NCBI RefSeq assembly: GCF_000724545.1
Contig: NZ_JHBV01000013.1
Coordinates: 18,495 to 82,494, forward strand
Reading direction: 5' to 3'
Origin: Aureispira sp. CCB-QB1
Lineage (GTDB): Bacteria > Bacteroidota > Bacteroidia > Chitinophagales > Saprospiraceae
Length of the DNA: 64,000 bases
Below are positions 27,655 to 37,700 of the stretch, in pieces. Made by a program: the position numbers and the translations under genes. The first letter of the stretch is position 1; every line of letters begins with the position of its first letter. The notes under the pieces were generated by a model. The model worked only from the letters and a program-made list of their open reading frames with translations, was not told the DNA's origin and did not search any database.

Positions 27655-28626
27655 TTAAGGTAAATAGTCAAATTTGTAGACACGTGCCTTGTTTTTTAGT
27701 CCCTCAGAAGCGATGAATAAGTCACCTCTAGAATTAAAGGTAATGCCTTCGGGTTGCTCAAATCGTTTGGCATCCAATCGCTTTAAATGTTTGATATTAA
27801 AACTTCGATCTAGTACGACCAAACTATTGCTAACAGCTGATAATAAATAAAATTCGTTCGTAACAGGATGGATTGCAATGGCAGAAGGCTCTAACAACAT
27901 ACTTTTTTTAGCCTTTTTGATTTCTTTCAAATAAACTTTATAAGAAGGATACTCTTCTAAATTTTCTTTGATATACTTTTTAAATGCTTTTCGCGATAAT
28001 AAGAACGTAGGGTCGAGTTCAAACTTATTTTTCTTTAAATCATAGGTATAGATAGCCCGTACATCCGTGACTTTATCCCCAATAGCAGCCGATGCTTTGC
28101 AAGCAATTAACAACCTATTCTTGACAGGGTCAAAGGCAAGTCCTTCTGTATCGTTTACTTCTCCTAAGTTGGTATCAATAACTTTTGTTCGCACTCGCTT
28201 TTGTTTTCCTTTCCAATGTTTAATTTGAAATAGTACACCATCTGCTCGAAGCGTATAAAACGTCTCTTTAACGCAAGCGATTCCTTCATAGTCTCCATCT
28301 GCGGCAAATTCAATAATGTCCTCTGTATCTCCTGTCTGCATATCAATAAGATAGATTGCCCCTTTTTCATCTTGAACCGCTGCCAACCATTTGTCTTTAT
28401 AACAAGTCAAACCCGAAATTTCTTTCAGTTCTTTGGAGAGTTTAAATTTGTCATTAGGGGCTTCTAAGTTATACGCAAATTTCGAGTCATACGGCATAGT
28501 AAGTATAGAATCGGAGGATGAAAGCTTCTTATTAGAGGTATTAGAGCTGTTTGGGTTTCTACAACCCAACAACACAATCAGAAAAAGAAATTTTAGAATG
28601 AAAGATTTAGCATACAAATATAACAT
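27655..28626 (-). CDS. SdiA-regulated family lipoprotein
   Basis: A 323-residue predicted lipoprotein (lipobox LIVLLGCRN) with a beta-propeller of the SdiA-regulated (YjiK) family. Recognisable strands are LSKELKEISGLTCYKDKWLAAVQDEKG, DYEGIACVKETFYTLRADG, VNDTEGLAFDPVKNRLLIACK and FEQPEGITFNSRGDLFIASEG (separate repeats of one pattern). The name comes from regulation in Salmonella; the biochemical role is unknown. The gene starts 7 bp after the acyltransferase stop codon, so the two form an operon. Confidence 0.8.
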   Translation of the reverse strand: MLYLYAKSFILKFLFLIVLLGCRNPNSSNTSNKKLSSSDSILTMPYDSKFAYNLEAPNDKFKLSKELKEISGLTCYKDKWLAAVQDEKGAIYLIDMQTGDTEDIIEFAADGDYEGIACVKETFYTLRADGVLFQIKHWKGKQKRVRTKVIDTNLGEVNDTEGLAFDPVKNRLLIACKASAAIGDKVTDVRAIYTYDLKKNKFELDPTFLLSRKAFKKYIKENLEEYPSYKVYLKEIKKAKKSMLLEPSAIAIHPVTNEFYLLSAVSNSLVVLDRSFNIKHLKRLDAKRFEQPEGITFNSRGDLFIASEGLKNKARVYKFDYLP

Positions 28627-28633
28627 GACTGCT

Positions 28634-29251
28634 TTATTTTTGACCAGAAGCTGTTTCAGAAGATTTGGTAGGCTTCAAAAAACGATGATCCACACTAAAG
28701 TTGGCAGGTTTTTTAGCCGTTTTATCCTTAAAGAAATCCATGATTACAGCCATGTCAGCATGTAAGTCACCTGTTGGATAAACTACTTTTCCAAAACCAC
28801 CCGTTTTTGTTTTATAATCCAAATACCCCAAACAAATAGGAACATTAGCTTGTAGAGCAATATAATAAAAACCCGTTTTCCATTCTGTTTGCAAGGAACG
28901 TGTACCTTCTGCTGCAATCATTAAGCAAAGTTTATCTTCTTTAGAAAATAGGTTGGCAATAGCTTGTACGGTACTTTCTCTCTTTTCGCCATCCTTTTTG
29001 GGTTTTCTGTTAATGGCAATCCCACCAAGAGATCGCAACAAAGGACCAAAGGGAAAGCCCATGAGTTCTTTTTTGATAGCATATCGAGCTTTTACATTTA
29101 GCATACTCATAATAGCTAATGTAATAGGAAAATCCCAGTTAGAAGTATGTGGAGCACAAATCATAACACATTTTTCGTGCAATTCTTTAGGAGGGTTCGG
29201 TTCAACTTTCCAACCTGTTAATTTTAAATAAGCTTTACTTAATAATTTCAT
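28634..29251 (-). CDS. 1-acyl-sn-glycerol-3-phosphate acyltransferase-like protein
   Basis: A 205-residue PlsC-fold protein. Motif I reads APHTSNWDF (His with Asp in the HxxxxD spacing), motif II is INRKPKKDG, and motif III is AAEGTRSLQTEWKTGFYYIA. The short length and HTSNWD form match the 'Nudix-free' small glycerol acyltransferases common in Bacteroidota that take part in phospholipid or lipid-A-like synthesis. The exact acceptor is unknown. It is the first gene of a two-gene unit with the SdiA-regulated-type lipoprotein. Confidence 0.83.
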   Translation of the reverse strand: MKLLSKAYLKLTGWKVEPNPPKELHEKCVMICAPHTSNWDFPITLAIMSMLNVKARYAIKKELMGFPFGPLLRSLGGIAINRKPKKDGEKRESTVQAIANLFSKEDKLCLMIAAEGTRSLQTEWKTGFYYIALQANVPICLGYLDYKTKTGGFGKVVYPTGDLHADMAVIMDFFKDKTAKKPANFSVDHRFLKPTKSSETASGQK

Positions 29252-29292
29252 TTGATGAAGTATGTTTTTTTAGAAGTAAGCAAAAGCAGGGA

Positions 29293-29637
29293 TTAATACC
29301 CCATATTACGAGCTATCTCTGGACATTGATTTTCTAAAGCATTAATAAATTCTGCTTTGAATTGAACCAATGCTTCAGGGTCATCTTTGAGCTTTTCTAA
29401 AGGATCATCCTCTCCCATACATGCAAGGTGTTCGGTTTTTAGTTGCTCAAAAGTAGCTTGATTAATCGTGCCTGCTTTGAGTTGTATCGTCGCTTTAGAA
29501 AAAGCATCGGAGCAGTCACAGAGTTTTTGTGCATAGTCCTTGCCAGAAGGTCCACCACAGCTTGCAACCAATAAACAAGCAATAAGAAGGATGCTGAATG
29601 GTTGCCAATATTGAGTGCTATTAACTATTGTTTTCAT
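29293..29637 (-). CDS. small lipoprotein of unknown function
   Basis: A 114-residue protein from the preferred ATG at 29637 (the frame is open to 29703), giving a lipoprotein signal with lipobox LVASCGG. The mature part is helical and charged, with a CDCSDAF motif, a later LACMGE and NQCPEI, i.e. four Cys beyond the lipid-bearing one. I do not recognise a family. It sits upstream of the acyltransferase gene by 42 bp on the same strand and may belong to that operon. Confidence 0.6.
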   Translation of the reverse strand: MKTIVNSTQYWQPFSILLIACLLVASCGGPSGKDYAQKLCDCSDAFSKATIQLKAGTINQATFEQLKTEHLACMGEDDPLEKLKDDPEALVQFKAEFINALENQCPEIARNMGY

Positions 29638-29852
29638 GCATATATATTTAGTGGTCTGTTTGAAGATGATTAACAGAGCTAGACATAACAATTTTACTTT
29701 CATTAAGTGTTCGGGGCTAGTGATTGTTGGTCTACTTTTACAACAACTAGCATAGCTTGTAGCAGACTATCGTAAAATCCATTGAATAATAGCTTTAGAA
29801 ACAAGCGTACTATTTGTTAGTTTATTTGGGAAAAATATTATGTATTAGTCAG

Positions 29853-30104
29853 CTAAGGAACAGGGTCGTGCCCATGTCCACCCCAAGGATTACAACGCAA
29901 GATACGACGAAAAGCCAAATAACCACCTTTAAAGGGACCATATTTTTTGATAGCTTCTAAGCTGTATTGCGAGCAAGTGGGCGTATATCGACAAGATGCG
30001 GGCAAAATAGGAGAGATAGCCAGTTGATAAAAACGGATCAAACCTATAAAAAGCAGCCCAATAAGTTGGAGGGGAAAATAGAGAATTGCTAATAGTATTT
30101 TCAT
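29853..30104 (-). CDS. yidD: membrane protein insertion efficiency factor YidD
   Basis: An 83-residue protein from the ATG at 30104 (a TTG at 30113 would add three). The family signature [24 protein letters not shown] with its conserved cysteines and the C-terminal [24 protein letters not shown] are complete. YidD lies at the inner membrane and helps YidC insert proteins. It follows rnpA by a few bases, the standard arrangement. Confidence 0.95.
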   Translation of the reverse strand: MKILLAILYFPLQLIGLLFIGLIRFYQLAISPILPASCRYTPTCSQYSLEAIKKYGPFKGGYLAFRRILRCNPWGGHGHDPVP

Positions 30105-30116
30105 AGTAATCAATTA

Positions 30117-30509
30117 TTATAATTCAAGTTGGGGTAGCAATTTGTCCATTAATTTAAGATATTTTTTTTCAACAGTTGCAAAATCAGAAGGCTCTTTACC
30201 GACATAAATCAGCATTAAGTTGAGTTGTTTGTTGCCTGAGTTAAGGTGTTGGTACAGTTCCTGTTTGTGCAAACGGAATGCTTCTCGCATCAATCGCTTG
30301 TGTCGATTCCGTTTGACTGCTTGTTTAAAGATCTTTTTGGAAACACTAAAACTAATGCTAACGGGATGAGAGGCATTTGAGCACTCTTTTTCTGCCCAAA
30401 AAATACGCAAAGGATAAGCACCAACACTTTGGCGTTTTTTGAATAAAAGCCCAATTTGTTTTCTACTTTTCAGCCGTTCTTCTTTGCTGAATGTATTGGA
30501 TTTTGACAT
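30117..30509 (-). CDS. rnpA: ribonuclease P protein component
   Basis: A 130-residue basic protein that binds RNase P RNA and helps mature tRNA 5' ends. The family motif is seen as FSVSKKIFKQAVKRNRHKRLMREAFR around residues 54-80, preceded by a conserved N-terminal KEERLKSRKQIGLLFKK. It is translated upstream of yidD with only a short gap. The expected neighbours rpmH and dnaA are absent here. Upstream lies a large nested palindrome. Confidence 0.93.
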   Translation of the reverse strand: MSKSNTFSKEERLKSRKQIGLLFKKRQSVGAYPLRIFWAEKECSNASHPVSISFSVSKKIFKQAVKRNRHKRLMREAFRLHKQELYQHLNSGNKQLNLMLIYVGKEPSDFATVEKKYLKLMDKLLPQLEL

Positions 30510-30544
30510 GTATGCTACTTTAATTATATGTTAGAGGTACTAAT

Positions 30545-30682
30545 ACTCCGTTGATTTTTTAGTTTTCCTACGAAAAACGTAAAAAAGCATCTTGCATTAG
30601 TTTGATTATCAGCCTTTTAGCATAAAAGTCAACAAAAGCGCATCTTACTGATAATCAAACTAATACGATTTTTCAACGGAGT
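30545..30682. repeat. nested palindromic element upstream of rnpA
   Basis: Outer arms ACTCCGTTGA (30545-30554) and TCAACGGAGT (30673-30682) are perfect inverted repeats. Inside, a 16-bp arm (30597-30612) pairs perfectly with 30648-30663, and GCATCTT occurs twice. The size of about 140 bp and terminal repeats look like a MITE or a REP-type element. Confidence 0.65.
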
Positions 30683-30772
30683 AATGAGGTACAAAATTAC
30701 ATATTTAACCTCTAATGTCTGCGGTAATGTTCCCTTAACTTAAAAAAATTGAATTTTTAGAGAAAAAGAGAC

Positions 30773-31627
30773 TCAAGAAACATTGTTTTTTGCAGGACAT
30801 TTTATAAACAGAGGCATGCCTTGCTGATGTGTTTCTACGGATGGCAAAATATCACAATTGTCCCAAATGCCTGTTCTTAGAGTATGGGCATAAGCTTGGG
30901 GCAAATGATTGTCTTCCATCAGTTGAGCAGTTTTTAAATGATCGTAGGCAAATTTATTAAATTCAAAACTCAAAAACCCTTGTTGATCGCAGAATTCTAA
31001 ATACCAGACAGAGGTAGCACCATCGTTTGCAGGCATTCCAATAACCCCCGCGTTGAGCCAGTATTGACCATTTTTATTATCGTGAAATGGAATGCCACAA
31101 TGCCCTGCTAGAATAACATCTACATTGAGTTGTTGAAATTGCTTTGCTTTTACTGTCCAAGGAGTCGATTTAAAAATAAATTCTGAGGTGTTTTGATAAG
31201 AACCATGCAAGACAAAACACTCTTTTTCTGCATAATTGAATTGAATAAATTCGGGCAAGGTTTGTAACCATGCTAAAGAAGTGGCACTAACTTTCGATTT
31301 GGCAAAGGGATACCAATTTTTGGAAAAAAGATCACAACGAGTACTTTCTTCAAAATTACAGCCACAGTCATCTTCATTGTTGATCAATTGAAGCTCTACA
31401 TTACCTGTAATACAATGAATGCCCCAATCTTGTATGGTTTGCAAACAAGCTTCTGGCTCTGCACAATAAGCAACAATATCTCCCGTACAAATAATATTAG
31501 ATGGCGGAATTTTTTTTGCTTTGGCAATACTTATGAGTTGCTCCAAAGCTTGTAAATTACTATACACACCTCCAAAAATAAGTAAAGGTCCATTTAGTGT
31601 TCCGATATGTTGAATGTTATTTCTCAT
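30773..31627 (-). CDS. metallophosphoesterase-like protein with altered metal site
   Basis: A 284-residue calcineurin-fold protein. The usual SDIHGNL motif reads FGGVYSNL (residues 18-25), so the first Asp and His ligands are Gly and Tyr; TGDIVAYC is intact; GNHD is GNVE; the later GHTH is GHCG. The segment DDCGCNFEESTRCD is characteristic of a divergent subfamily I know from other bacteria, with GGPYSNL and DCGCGF. The substitutions make a classical two-metal phosphatase unlikely, but the family may use other ligands such as the cysteines. It lies downstream of the symporter gene on the same strand. Confidence 0.75.
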   Translation of the reverse strand: MRNNIQHIGTLNGPLLIFGGVYSNLQALEQLISIAKAKKIPPSNIICTGDIVAYCAEPEACLQTIQDWGIHCITGNVELQLINNEDDCGCNFEESTRCDLFSKNWYPFAKSKVSATSLAWLQTLPEFIQFNYAEKECFVLHGSYQNTSEFIFKSTPWTVKAKQFQQLNVDVILAGHCGIPFHDNKNGQYWLNAGVIGMPANDGATSVWYLEFCDQQGFLSFEFNKFAYDHLKTAQLMEDNHLPQAYAHTLRTGIWDNCDILPSVETHQQGMPLFIKCPAKNNVS

Positions 31628-31751
31628 AATAAAAAAATATTAATACTTATAGCTTCTTGTATTCAGTCATTGAGTGCTTTATATATTTGGTCGTGTGTTC
31701 TTGCTCCAACTGACAAAATTGTTCTAATAATTGATAGGTGATTATGTGGTA

Positions 31752-33110
31752 TTATGTTTTTGCCAATAAGGTCTGGACGCCTTTAGGGATTATAAAAGCT
31801 AGAAAACAAGCAATTGAACCTAAAATATTTAGCGATAGATAATCTCCGTATTTTCCATCAAAAAACAACAAAGCATTCGGACAACCTATAATTAGGATAA
31901 TACCTGTTAAAATTCCGATAGCAACCGAAAGGTGGAATGATAGTTTAGGTACTGTCCAATTCCAAAGCAAAAAAACAGGTGCCAAGCCAATGACCATAGT
32001 ACCACTAACTGTCGTTGCGGATAGTATTTCGGGATTAAAAAAAACAGGAATCGTTCCAACAATAGCCAAAACAGCCATAGTCAAACGCCCTTTTTGAACT
32101 GTAATTTCATTCACCCATCCCAGATCAATAGTGACTAATTTGGAGAAAGATGAAAATGTTGAATCTAGTGTTGATGCTGCGGAGGTAATCATAATGAAGT
32201 TCATAATTAACATCATAACCACACCTAATGTTTTACTAACGACAACAGGTGCTTCTCCTTCTAGTCCATTTATTCGAGCATAGATACCTACAAAGCTGAA
32301 TAAAAGAATACAAATAGCTCCAATTAGCCCCGCCCACAAAAAACTCTTTAAAGTTGTTTTGGGAGCGGCAATAAAACCTCTGTCTGTCATGACAGGATCA
32401 TGGAATGGATAACTAAACGATTGTATAATGGCAACAAACAACAGATTTAATCCCATTGTCATCGACCAAGTGCCTTCCTGAAGATAGGTGTTAATCCCCC
32501 CATCTGTTTGCGGAATGATTTGCCCTAGAATGATGGCTAACAAAACTCCAAACAAAGCCATTTGAATCAGATCAGTAAACAAGGAACTGCGCATTCCCCC
32601 TTTGAGACTATACACTAAAGTTAAACCTGTGAAGACTAAAATAGAGGCATAGTAAGCACTGCTGCCAGCTGCGCCAAAATAACTACCGATGACCATCGTA
32701 TTAGACCAAATTTCATTAAATAATCGAATGGCAATTAAAATAGAAAACAGCCACAAGGCACTTCGACCGTATTTTTGATGTAGAAATTGGTGAATGCTTT
32801 TAAACCCTCCTTGGGTGCGCAGTCGATAAATAATAATGCCCGCTACACAAAAGGAGAGGTAGTACCCTGCATAGGCTAATCCTCCGACCAATCCAAAACT
32901 CAACCCAAGATTAGCTGCGTTGGTGATGGACTTGGCAAAAATCCATGAGATGACTAAACTACTGGTCAATAAAACAAAATTGGGAGCTTGTCCACTTTTA
33001 TTTTCTGCCTTGAAAAACTGTTGTGCGTTTTTAGCAATAGGAGAAAAAAGAATTAAAATCAAACTACTTAGAATAACTAATCCCCATTGCCAAACGATGG
33101 TATTGTCCAT
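31752..33110 (-). CDS. sodium:solute symporter family protein
   Basis: A 452-residue membrane transporter with about 13 hydrophobic helices. The pattern (LVISWIFAKSITNAANLGLSFGLVGGLAYAGYYLSF near residues 52-90, YSLKGGMRSSLFTDLIQM near 167) fits the SSS family that couples uptake to the sodium gradient. The substrate cannot be read from the sequence. It lies downstream of the SusD gene, so it may import the product that the SusCD pair brings across the outer membrane. Confidence 0.85.
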   Translation of the reverse strand: MDNTIVWQWGLVILSSLILILFSPIAKNAQQFFKAENKSGQAPNFVLLTSSLVISWIFAKSITNAANLGLSFGLVGGLAYAGYYLSFCVAGIIIYRLRTQGGFKSIHQFLHQKYGRSALWLFSILIAIRLFNEIWSNTMVIGSYFGAAGSSAYYASILVFTGLTLVYSLKGGMRSSLFTDLIQMALFGVLLAIILGQIIPQTDGGINTYLQEGTWSMTMGLNLLFVAIIQSFSYPFHDPVMTDRGFIAAPKTTLKSFLWAGLIGAICILLFSFVGIYARINGLEGEAPVVVSKTLGVVMMLIMNFIMITSAASTLDSTFSSFSKLVTIDLGWVNEITVQKGRLTMAVLAIVGTIPVFFNPEILSATTVSGTMVIGLAPVFLLWNWTVPKLSFHLSVAIGILTGIILIIGCPNALLFFDGKYGDYLSLNILGSIACFLAFIIPKGVQTLLAKT

Positions 33111-33154
33111 ATAATCTGTGTTAGATTGTAATGATGAGACTGGAAAATTGGAAG

Positions 33155-33222
33155 GTTGTCAATTTGAAGCCTTTAAATGATTTTTATTTTTTTTAAACCA
33201 TTACTTACTTCAAATTGACAAC
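33155..33222. repeat. 15-bp inverted repeat between the symporter and SusD genes
   Basis: GTTGTCAATTTGAAG (33155-33169) and CTTCAAATTGACAAC (33208-33222) are perfect reverse complements with a 38-bp A/T-rich centre. It lies downstream of the SusD gene; a T-run is present only on the plus-strand side. It may act as a transcript-stabilising stem or processing site. Confidence 0.6.
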
Positions 33223-33237
33223 TTTTTATAACAGGAA

Positions 33238-34671
33238 CTAAGGCTTATCCCACCAAACTTTGATGTTGTACGTGTCGCCACCAATTCGACTGACAGCAGC
33301 ATTGTAATTATTCGGGTTGACGGCCTTTTCTGTATCAGGATAACGATAACGTACAGGAACCATATCATTATTGACATTGTCAACTGCTTGTTTCAAAACA
33401 GGAAAACCTGTACGGCGATAATTAAACCAACCTTCGTAACCAACTAGCATAGAAGCCAACCACTTTTGAGTGATGATTTTGCTCAAAGAGCCATCCCAAG
33501 CGACTTCAGATTGTACTAAATAGTTTGAAGGCATCGTAGTGTTATAATAATCAAAAGAAGCTTGAATGCCATTCTCATAATACATTTGAGCAGAGCCACC
33601 AATCAATCCCCTTTGAGCAGCTTCGGCTAAGGCAAATTGCAATTCGCTATATAGCATAAGCACGGCATTGACACCAGCTGGTTGGTCTCTAAAAATAGCT
33701 CCTAAAGTGGATACATCGGCTAAGTCGTATTGTCCAATACTGGCAGGACCTAAACCATTAGGAATGCTTTTGTAGACAGGCATTCCCATACCGACACTAG
33801 CACTAGTTGGCTTAAACCAAACTTGCAAACGAGGATCATTTAAGTTGGTGAGCACAGAATCAATCATACTCGACATACGCACACCGCTGTAATCCCCCTC
33901 TCTGATGGTATGCACAAACCATTGACTTGGAGCCGTTGCTAAGTAAGGAACCAAGCTATTATCCATATTGCTTTGCATCAATAAATTGCTGCTAACAATG
34001 GTTTGTATTTCAGACGCTACATTGATTTTATTAGATACTCGCAATAGATACCTAACTCGCAAGGAATTGGCAAAGCGAATCCATTGGTCGACATTGCCAT
34101 TATAAATAAGATCTCCTTTGATAGGCAAGTTGTTGCGACTACCATCTAAAATTGTTACTGCATCACGAAGCGTTTGCAAAATGCCTTCATTTCCCGTATA
34201 AATTTCTTCTTGCGTATCGTACTTAGGACTGAAGTTGTTATCAGAAGTCCCTTTTATAGCTTCAGAATAGGGAACATCTCCCCACAAGTCAGTTAACGTA
34301 GCAAATAAAAAGGCACGCATGACCAAGGCAACTCCTTTGTAAGTTTGGTTGCCATTTTCGGCTAATGTTTCTAATGATTTGACATCATTAAGCAACAAGT
34401 AAGTTTTGTTCCACAATTCTGTATTGGTACGAATGTCATACCGATCAATTTCATTAAAATTGTGTTTTGCTGTTAACTGTGCTAAAAAGTTTCCTGCATT
34501 CCAAGCATCTACCGCGTTGTTGTTGGCTGCATTCCAAAGAATATTAGATAGTAAAAATTGTGCATCTACTTGCTCAGGAGCATTAGGGTTGGTGTTTATC
34601 TTTTCGAATTCCTTAGAGCAGCTCCCAAAACTAAGGCAAGCCAAAAGGAGTATATATATTTTATAATTCAT
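33238..34671 (-). CDS. susD: SusD/RagB-family outer-membrane nutrient-binding lipoprotein
   Basis: A 477-residue lipoprotein (lipobox LSFGSCSKE) of the SusD_2 type. The N-terminal FEKINTNPNAPEQVDAQFLLSNILW and the later segment VMRAFLFATLTDLWGDVPYSEA are characteristic, followed by the helical TPR frame. SusD acts as the lid over the SusC channel and binds substrate. The partner gene lies directly upstream. In this type of pair the substrate can be peptides or glycans; no glycoside hydrolase or peptidase is nearby to decide. Confidence 0.9.
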   Translation of the reverse strand: MNYKIYILLLACLSFGSCSKEFEKINTNPNAPEQVDAQFLLSNILWNAANNNAVDAWNAGNFLAQLTAKHNFNEIDRYDIRTNTELWNKTYLLLNDVKSLETLAENGNQTYKGVALVMRAFLFATLTDLWGDVPYSEAIKGTSDNNFSPKYDTQEEIYTGNEGILQTLRDAVTILDGSRNNLPIKGDLIYNGNVDQWIRFANSLRVRYLLRVSNKINVASEIQTIVSSNLLMQSNMDNSLVPYLATAPSQWFVHTIREGDYSGVRMSSMIDSVLTNLNDPRLQVWFKPTSASVGMGMPVYKSIPNGLGPASIGQYDLADVSTLGAIFRDQPAGVNAVLMLYSELQFALAEAAQRGLIGGSAQMYYENGIQASFDYYNTTMPSNYLVQSEVAWDGSLSKIITQKWLASMLVGYEGWFNYRRTGFPVLKQAVDNVNNDMVPVRYRYPDTEKAVNPNNYNAAVSRIGGDTYNIKVWWDKP

Positions 34672-34684
34672 TGTTGTTATATAG

Positions 34685-34705
34685 TTTTTTCTGAAGGATT
34701 ACTTA
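34685..34705 (-). repeat. short dispersed repeat arm between SusC and SusD genes
   Basis: This 21-base stretch matches the palindrome arm at 50725-50745 at 20 of 21 positions (a G replaces a C in the middle). It may be a solo copy of that repeat unit. Confidence 0.45.
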
Positions 34706-34729
34706 AACCCTCCATCGTATTAGAACCGT

Positions 34730-37700
34730 TTATAAAGTCAAATTAATGCTGAAACCGAAACTTCGGCTAGATGGATAAGACATATCTTCTACTCCAAATG
34801 TAAAGTTGCGTCCTTGCATGGCAGCCAATTCTGGATCAAAATGCGGATTTTCTGTAACGACAGCTAGGTTTTTAGCAATGAAAGAAAATTTAATGCCTGT
34901 AAAGTGAATTTTCTGAACCAACTGTTGTGGCAAACTATAGCTCAAGCGAACTTCACGCAATTTTAAGTATGAAGCATCGTACAAAGCATTGGCTTCATTG
35001 TCTCTATCGTAGAACTGATTGTAATAATCTTGGGCAGGAATAGCCGTTGTGTTGTCTACATAAACAGGTGTTTGATCGGTGCCTACATTAACAACACCTG
35101 TTCCAACAATACCTGTTTCTCGACCTTCTAGGGTACTAGCTAAAGCTCCTGATGTACTAGCAATTGCCAACGTACGAGAAACAATAGTACCCCCTTGTCG
35201 CCAGTCAAATAAAACACCAAGACTGATGCCTTTCCAAGACAACTCTGTTCCAAAACCTAAGATAAAGTCAGGATTATAATTGCCCAATAGACGCAAATTA
35301 GGATCTTTGACGGGATTTCCATTCGCATCATACACGTGCTTGCCATCTACTTCCAATAAGCCTGTTCCGTACATGTCTCCAATTCTACCCCCTTCTGTAG
35401 CAATATAAAATACGCTTCTATCAGAGCGATCATAAACACGAGCTGCTCCTGTGACATACTGTTCTACGCCTTCTGGCAATTCGATAACTGTACTTACATT
35501 TCTACTAAAATTAGCAAATAAGTTCCACTGAAAATCTTTTGTACGCACTGGTGTGGCGGTTAAGATAGCTTCCACGCCTGTACTTTGAATTTTACCACCA
35601 TTCGCAATTTTAGAAGTATAGCCACTTGCGGTAGAAGTGGGTAGTTCGATAATTTGGTTGGAACTAATGTTATTATAATAAGTAAAATCCAAACCTAAGC
35701 GACCTTGGAAAAATCGAAAATCTCCTCCAAATTCATAAGCCGTAGAACGTTCTGGTTGTAATTGGCTGTTGAGCAATGTGCTGGAGTTGGTGACGGTAGG
35801 ATTAGAGCCATACAACTGCCCAAAAGCAAAGGTATTGTTTAGATTATAAGGATCGGTATCATTTCCAACACTAGCAACGCTTGCTCGTACTTTGATTAAA
35901 CTAATTGCCTTTGGCATTTTAATCAAATCAGAAATAATAGCACTCAAGGAGAAAGCGTAATAGGCATAAGAATTATTGGCTGTTGGAAGTGTACTAGACC
36001 AATCGTTGCGAACTGTTACATCTAGAAAAATACTGCTTCTAAAGGCAATTTGACCTAAGGCATAAACACTCATAATTTGCTTTTGCTGGCGGTACTGAAT
36101 ATTGCTTAAAGGTACTCTAGAGTTGCCAAAATTATAAATACCAGGAACCGATAATTCCTTAGCCGAGGTACTCAAATAACTAAATTGCTGATTCATCAAA
36201 TTGCCACCCAACGCAACTGAAAATTGCCAATCGTCATTAATCGTTTTGTCATAACTCAACAAAAAGTCGGTATTTACTTCCGAGAAAGTAACTTCGTCCT
36301 CTCGATAAGCACCATTGCGGAAACGTTGCGAACTGAAGGCACGTTGCGAAGTGCGTAAATCGTTGTAAAAATCAATGCCATTTCGCAAACGAATTTTTAA
36401 CCCATCCATTAATTGATAAGCAACAGAGGTATTGTTGATAATGCGGTTCTTGTTAAAACCATTGCGATTTTCTAACATAGCCAAATAAGGATTGTCCATC
36501 CACGCATAGTTATAATTAAATTGTGCTAATCCCTCTTGACCACGTTGCCAATAATCCTTTAGTGCCGCTACATCAACTTGTCTACCCATCCAAGTAAAGA
36601 GATACATGATATTTTCAGAACCATACCCACTTGCAGGTCGATTGCTACTATTAGAATTGATAAAATTAATATAGGTTCTTGCTGATAACTTAGGCGTTAA
36701 TTGATAGCCTCCACTAACGGCAAAACTGTGTCGCTTTAAGTCCGTGCCAGGAATAATTCCTTGGTTATCAATGTTGGTATAGGATATTCTAAAATAGCCC
36801 TTATCATTAGCACCAGTTAAGGCAACATTATTGGTGAACGTTAGACCAGTTCTAAAAAAACTTCGAATATTATCTGGACGAGCGATCCAAGGGGTTGGCG
36901 TAATGGCATTGCCATTTCGACCAATAATATCACCACCACGAATGGCTTCCCCCGCTACGCTAGTAGAAGGACCATCAAACTGAGGTAATAGGCGACCATC
37001 TAAACGTGGTCCAAAGCTAACAATTTGTCCACCACCACTAGACGTACCATCGACATATTCAAAATTACCATTGGTTCCTTGACCGTATTCATTCTGATAT
37101 TGTGGTAGGCGAAATAAAGACTCGGCAGTAAAACTACTGTTGATCGAAACGCCAATGCCTTTTTTTCCTTTTCCTGTTTTGGTGGTGATAACGACCACTC
37201 CATTGGCTGCTCTAGAACCATACAAGGCAGTCGCACTAGGTCCTTTTAGAATATTGATGGACTCAATATCGTCTGAACTAATTTCTCCCGCACCATTTCC
37301 ATAATCAACTTCTTGAAAACCTGTTGCATCATTTTCGGTTTGGTTGGTAATCAATTCATTGCTGATAGGAACGCCATCAACGACAAATAAAGCTTGGTTT
37401 TGTCCTGAAAGAGACGATTGCCCTCGAATAAAAATATGAGACGAAGAACCGACACCAGATGAACCATTGGTAATTTGTACACCAGCGACACGTCCAGCCA
37501 AACTATTGACAACATTTTCTTGGCGAACTTCTTGCAAAACAGCTCCATCAATTTCTTGTGTGGCATAGCCCAACGCTTTTTTCTCGCGTTCGATTCCTAG
37601 TGCTGTCACTACAATTTCTTTGAGGTTTTCGGTATCAAAACCTAAGGTTATTGTCAAAGGGCGGTTGCCTTCTGTTTTTACCTCTTTGGTAACCATTCCA

